From positions 1 to 7,933 of the forward strand of contig CALZZH010000108.1 of the NCBI GenBank assembly GCA_945830595.1: a DNA stretch of 7,933 nt. The letters are read 5' to 3'. Within the stretch, counting starts at the first letter, position 1. Each line of letters opens with the position of its first letter. This DNA comes from Avoscillospira sp945864925 (GTDB lineage Bacteria > Bacillota > Clostridia > Oscillospirales > Oscillospiraceae). Made by a program: the position numbers and the translations under genes. Below, one piece after another: positions 5,586 to 7,933 of the stretch. The notes beneath the pieces were generated by a model that made no database searches, was not told where the DNA came from, and worked only from the letters and a program-made list of their open reading frames with translations.

Positions 5586-6560
5586 GTGCAGGTTACAATG
5601 GCCTACGCCTTTGCCCACTTCGCGGTGGATCTGGGCTGCGCATTCGCGATGTTCTCTGCCTGTAGCGGCAATCCCACGGCCTTTTTGCTCTATAATTTCT
5701 TCGCCTTTGCCATGCAGATGCCACTGGGACTCCTGGCGGACGCAGTGGGACAGAACCGCCGGTTTGCGCTGCTGGGTACGCTGCTGGTGGGGGGCGTCTG
5801 CTGTCTGCCGTCCTTTAGACTGCCGGGCGCAGTGGCTCTGGGCCTGGGCAATGGCCTGTTTCACATCGGCGGCGGGCTGGACGTGCTGAACTGCTCGGGA
5901 GACCGGGCCGCGCCCCTGGGGGTGTTTGTGTCTCCCGGTGCCTGGGGCGTCTGGCTGGGGACGGTACTGGGGAAGGGGCATGTTCCGGTCTGGCCGGTTT
6001 TGGCCTTGCTGCTCCTGGCCTGCGCCGGAATGCTGCTGATTCGGCCCGGCCGGCTGCCCGAGAACGCGCCCCTGGCGCTGCCGGAGGGCAGGGTGCTGCC
6101 CTGGGCGGCGCTGCTGTTTCTGGTGGTGGTGCTGCGGTCCTACGGCGGTATGGCGGCGGCCTTCCCCTGGAAAAACGGGCTGTGGGCCTTTGCCGCCGTC
6201 TCTGCTGTGGTCCTGGGCAAGACCCTGGGGGGATTCTGCGCCGATTGCTTCGGTCTGTTCCGGTCCGCCGCCGTGTCTCTGGGACTTTGTACTGTGCTGT
6301 TCTGCTTTTCCGGCCATGCCATTCCCGGCGTCCTGGCCCTGCTGCTGTTCAACATGACCATGCCCATGACCCTGTTCGCCCTGGCCAGGGCCATGCCGGG
6401 GGCCAAGGGCTTCTCCTTCGGCCTTTTGACCTTCGCCCTGTTCCTGGGCTATCTGCCCACCTGGTTGGGCGCAGGCACCATCGGCGGCTTTGGCATGGCC
6501 GCAGTGGCGGTGCTGTCGGCAGTGCTGCTGCTGCCGGGGATCCGGAAATTGTCCCGCTGA
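5586..6560 (+). CDS. MFS-type membrane transporter, GTG start
   Basis: The product is a 324-residue, very hydrophobic protein with about ten membrane segments, resembling the major facilitator superfamily but shorter than the usual 390-450 residues. The main evidence is the loop GLLADAVGQNRRF (residues 48-60), which matches MFS motif A (G-x-L-a-D-x-x-G-x-x). A degenerate second copy, GKTLGGFCADCFG, lies at about 211-223 in the other half, as expected from the internal duplication. FHIGGGLDVLN (92-102) and GVFVSPGAWGVWLG (112-125) are other notable segments. The start is GTG, seven bases after AAGGAGGT (5571-5578); an upstream ATG at 5541 lies inside a hairpin before that site and is rejected. 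The substrate is unknown. It is the first gene of a three-gene cluster; the next starts 15 bases after its stop. Confidence 0.78.
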   Translation: MQVTMAYAFAHFAVDLGCAFAMFSACSGNPTAFLLYNFFAFAMQMPLGLLADAVGQNRRFALLGTLLVGGVCCLPSFRLPGAVALGLGNGLFHIGGGLDVLNCSGDRAAPLGVFVSPGAWGVWLGTVLGKGHVPVWPVLALLLLACAGMLLIRPGRLPENAPLALPEGRVLPWAALLFLVVVLRSYGGMAAAFPWKNGLWAFAAVSAVVLGKTLGGFCADCFGLFRSAAVSLGLCTVLFCFSGHAIPGVLALLLFNMTMPMTLFALARAMPGAKGFSFGLLTFALFLGYLPTWLGAGTIGGFGMAAVAVLSAVLLLPGIRKLSR

Positions 6561-6575
6561 ACCAAGGAGGTGCAT

Positions 6576-6902
6576 ATGTCTCCGCTGACTGCGATTCTTG
6601 CCGCCCTGGCTCTGACCCTGGCCCTGGAATTGATCTTTGCCATGGCCTGGGGCGTGCGGAAAGAGGGCCTGCTGGTGGTGGCCCTGATGAATCTCATGAC
6701 CAATCCGGCTGCCAATGTGCTCTATGATTTCGGAGTGCAGCTCCTGGGCTTGCCGCCCCTTTGGCTGACCCTGGCCCTGGAGGCGGCGGTGGTGGCTGTT
6801 GAGGGCATCTGCTGCCGGGAAATCATCCGGCGTCCCTGGCTGTTCGCACTTCTTGTCAATCTGTTTTCTTACGGCGTGGGAGCGCTGATTCAAAAAATGT
6901 AA
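6576..6902 (+). CDS. Small multi-pass membrane protein of unknown function
   Basis: I do not recognise a named family. The 108-residue product is almost entirely hydrophobic, with three or four membrane segments (about 5-26, 32-52, 60-78, 88-105). Residues that stand out in or next to the membrane are Glu18, the stretch NLMTNPAANVLY (39-50), Glu69 and Glu76-Gly77 in EAAVVAVEG, and VNLFSYGVG (94-102). Buried acidic residues with Asn-Pro motifs suggest a functional membrane core, for instance a transport or assembly subunit, rather than a passive anchor. The start is ATG at 6576, with AAGGAGG at 6564-6570; the GTG at 6570 overlaps that site and is unlikely. It lies 15 bases after the MFS gene and 13 bases before the SH3-like gene, so the three are probably co-translated. 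Confidence 0.8.
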   Translation: MSPLTAILAALALTLALELIFAMAWGVRKEGLLVVALMNLMTNPAANVLYDFGVQLLGLPPLWLTLALEAAVVAVEGICCREIIRRPWLFALLVNLFSYGVGALIQKM

Positions 6903-6915
6903 GGAGGATGAAAGG

Positions 6916-7677
6916 ATGAAACGACTTGTCTGCTTCCTGCTGACCCTGCTGCTGCTGACCGCCACGGTCTCCGCCGACGTTCTGTGGGAGCCCTATGAGG
7001 ACGATTATTACCAGGCGCATAGGGAGGAAATGGAGGGCGTAAACCGGATCTACGCGGTGCCAGAGGGTATGACCGTCAACGTGTACCGTTCCCCGGAGAC
7101 CGGCGGCCTGGTGGAGACGTTGCAGGCCGGAGACCGGGTCTCTGTGAGCTTCTCCACAGAGGTCAACGGAGAGATCTGGGGTGTTGGCTATGACGGCTGG
7201 TTCCGCCTGGGTCGGCTCCAGCGGGAATACAACAGTGACGACTTCCTGGCGGACTATGCCGGAGATCTCAGCGACGGCGGCGCCCTGGAGACCGAGGACG
7301 GCCAGGTGTTCTACGCCTGGACCTGGCCCGGCTCCGGCGTTCTGGACCGTGAAGTGACGATGAATGCCGACTATGATGAGGGGCATCTGAGTTACAGCCG
7401 TGTCTACACAGATCCGGAGGGCGGCCGGTGGGGCTATGTGGGCTACTACATGGGCCGCTGCGGCTGGATCTGGCTGGACGATCCCACCAACCCGGCGCCG
7501 TCCCTGCGGCTGGCTCCGCAGATGGAGAACACCGTCACGGATACATCCCCCACGGAGCAGGAGCCCGGCGCAGCCGCGCGGGCGTCGCTGGCCTGGGTCC
7601 TGATCCCTGTGGCCGCCGTGGTGCTGGTCACGGCTGTGGGGATTGCATTGGTGAAGAGAAAGCTACGAAAAAAGTGA
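6916..7677 (+). CDS. Exported membrane-anchored protein with two SH3-like modules
   Basis: The product has 253 residues. A signal peptide, MKRLVCFLLTLLLLTATVSA, is followed by DVLWEP, so cleavage after residue 20 is likely. The outer part has two SH3b-like modules, each ending in the typical Trp-Gly...Gly-Trp pattern: IWGVGYDGWFRLGRL (87-101) after VNVYRSPETGGLVETLQAGDRV (54-75), and RWGYVGYYMGRCGWIWL (171-187). A Pro/Thr/Glu-rich linker (about 191-222) leads to one membrane helix (about 224-246) and a basic tail, KRKLRKK. There is no LPXTG motif, so the protein stays in the membrane. Bacterial SH3 modules often bind cell-wall peptides. No catalytic domain is present, so a cell-wall binding or sensing role is inferred. 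AAGGAGG (6901-6907) sits eight bases before the ATG. Confidence 0.8.
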   Translation: MKRLVCFLLTLLLLTATVSADVLWEPYEDDYYQAHREEMEGVNRIYAVPEGMTVNVYRSPETGGLVETLQAGDRVSVSFSTEVNGEIWGVGYDGWFRLGRLQREYNSDDFLADYAGDLSDGGALETEDGQVFYAWTWPGSGVLDREVTMNADYDEGHLSYSRVYTDPEGGRWGYVGYYMGRCGWIWLDDPTNPAPSLRLAPQMENTVTDTSPTEQEPGAAARASLAWVLIPVAAVVLVTAVGIALVKRKLRKK

Positions 7678-7692
7678 TTGAAACGCAAAGAC

Positions 7693-7705
7693 AAAACGTT
7701 TCGCG
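7693..7705 (+). promoter_or_regulatory. Candidate LacI-family operator O1
   Basis: AAAACGTTTCGCG, containing the palindrome AAACGTTT with the central CG typical of LacI-family sites. An exact inverted copy lies at 7830-7842, 140 bp away centre to centre. It sits between the stop of the SH3-like gene and the hairpin at 7708. Confidence 0.6.
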
Positions 7706-7707
7706 AG

Positions 7708-7733
7708 AAAGCCTCCGGCCAGCCGGAGGCTTT
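7708..7733 (+). terminator. Probable terminator after the membrane operon
   Basis: AAAGCCTCCGG (7708-7718) pairs with CCGGAGGCTTT (7723-7733) around CCAG, eleven perfect pairs. The T tract is short (TTT, then CGGCAATTTT), so strength is uncertain. A- and T-runs on both sides would allow action on either strand. Confidence 0.65.
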
Positions 7734-7780
7734 CGGCAATTTTGCCAGAAAAAAGGGCGGATTTTCTCCGATTCATTGGA

Positions 7781-7809
7781 TTGACAGCACAACTGGATTT
7801 AGATATGAT
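7781..7809 (+). promoter_or_regulatory. Sigma-A promoter of the LacI-family gene
   Basis: TTGACA (7781-7786), exactly 17 bases, and TATGAT (7804-7809); start near 7816. The leader to the ATG is about 48 bases and contains operator O2. Confidence 0.88.
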
Positions 7810-7829
7810 AAAACTACCAGGAAGATTAG

Positions 7830-7842
7830 CGCGAAACGTTTT
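7830..7842 (-). promoter_or_regulatory. Candidate LacI-family operator O2
   Basis: CGCGAAACGTTTT, the exact reverse complement of O1. It lies about 15-27 bases after the predicted transcript start, where a bound repressor would block elongation or promoter escape. Confidence 0.62.
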
Positions 7843-7863
7843 TTGTGTTTTACAAGGAGTGCT

Positions 7864-7887
7864 ATGGCAACCATCAAAGACGTGGCC
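7864..7887 (+). CDS. LacI-family transcriptional regulator, first eight codons only
   Basis: Eight codons, MATIKDVA, are present before the sequence turns into adapter. This is the standard opening of LacI/GalR-family repressors, the first helix of the DNA-binding headpiece. AAGGAG (7854-7859) lies four bases before the ATG, which is close but workable, and a consensus promoter is upstream. The gene is cut by the library adapter, not by a natural mutation, so nothing can be said about its effector or about the genes it precedes. The two AAACGTTT sites nearby support the family call. Confidence 0.75.
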
Positions 7888-7933
7888 CTGTCTCTTATAC
7901 ACATCTGACGCTGCCGACGATATGCAGTGTGTA
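7888..7933. other. Sequencing-library artefact: Tn5 mosaic end, Nextera adapter, i5 index, P5
   Basis: CTGTCTCTTATACACATCT (7888-7906) is the 19-bp Tn5 mosaic end. GACGCTGCCGACGA (7907-7920) completes the reverse complement of the Nextera read-1 adapter. TATGCAGT (7921-7928) is the reverse complement of ACTGCATA, which I recognise as i5 index S506/N506. GTGTA (7929-7933) begins the complement of P5. This is read-through that was assembled onto the contig. It creates false peptides, LSLIHI on the plus strand and MYKRQ on the minus strand. Confidence 0.98.

Noticed and set aside
5295..6965. Long minus-strand reading frame (556 codons) rich in Gln, His and Gly
   Set aside because: It overlaps the end of the regulator, the MFS gene and the small membrane gene, all of which have ribosome sites and family features. 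The skewed composition is typical of an antisense frame in GC-rich coding DNA.
7888..7906. Tn5 mosaic end as evidence of a natural transposon
   Set aside because: It is joined to the Nextera adapter, a standard i5 index and P5 bases, so it comes from library preparation.
7663..7908. Peptides ending LSLIHI (plus strand) or starting MYKRQ (minus strand) at the right edge
   Set aside because: These are translations of the Tn5 mosaic-end and adapter sequence, a known contaminant signature.

Overview
The window looks like a contig end from a fairly GC-rich Clostridia genome, probably an Oscillospiraceae-type gut bacterium. The reasons are the infC-rpmI-rplT order with a Firmicutes-style attenuated leader, a DUF1836 gene (a family I know from Firmicutes), strong AGGAGG ribosome sites, and consensus sigma-A promoters. 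Assignment to a genus is not possible from this sequence.

Left part, minus strand (1-1800). A DUF1836 gene (1800 to 1333) lies upstream of the translation operon infC (1121 to 603), rpmI (570 to 373) and rplT (344 to the window edge, missing only its last few codons). infC has its own promoter. A leader of about 155 nt ends in an intrinsic terminator just before the infC ribosome site, the layout of an L20-controlled attenuator. infC appears to start with the rare codon ATC.

Middle part, plus strand (1801-5470). A compact divergent control region separates the DUF1836 gene from an SGNH/GDSL hydrolase gene (1938-2615). Then come an MGDG-synthase/MurG-type glycosyltransferase (2739-3836), a strong terminator, and a PucR/CdaR-type regulator (3983-5470) with its own promoter and a TTG start.

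Right part, plus strand (5586-7677). Three tightly spaced membrane or envelope genes form an apparent operon: an MFS-type permease, a 108-residue multi-pass membrane protein of unknown function, and a secreted, membrane-anchored protein with two SH3-like modules.

Right end (7678-7933). A hairpin and a perfect sigma-A promoter lead into the first eight codons of a LacI-family regulator. Two inverted copies of a 13-bp sequence built on AAACGTTT flank this promoter and are good operator candidates. From 7888 to the end the sequence is not biological: it is the Tn5 mosaic end and Nextera adapter, followed by an i5 index and the start of P5.

No tRNA, rRNA, CRISPR array, insertion sequence or phage gene was seen. 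No gene-free stretch exceeds 300 bases. The longest gaps (1122-1332, 1801-1937, 2616-2738, 3837-3982, 5471-5585, 7678-7863) each carry the regulatory sites listed. The best 'second look' items are the divergent control region, the LacI operator pair, the infC leader with its ATC start, the three-gene envelope cassette, and the adapter artefact.
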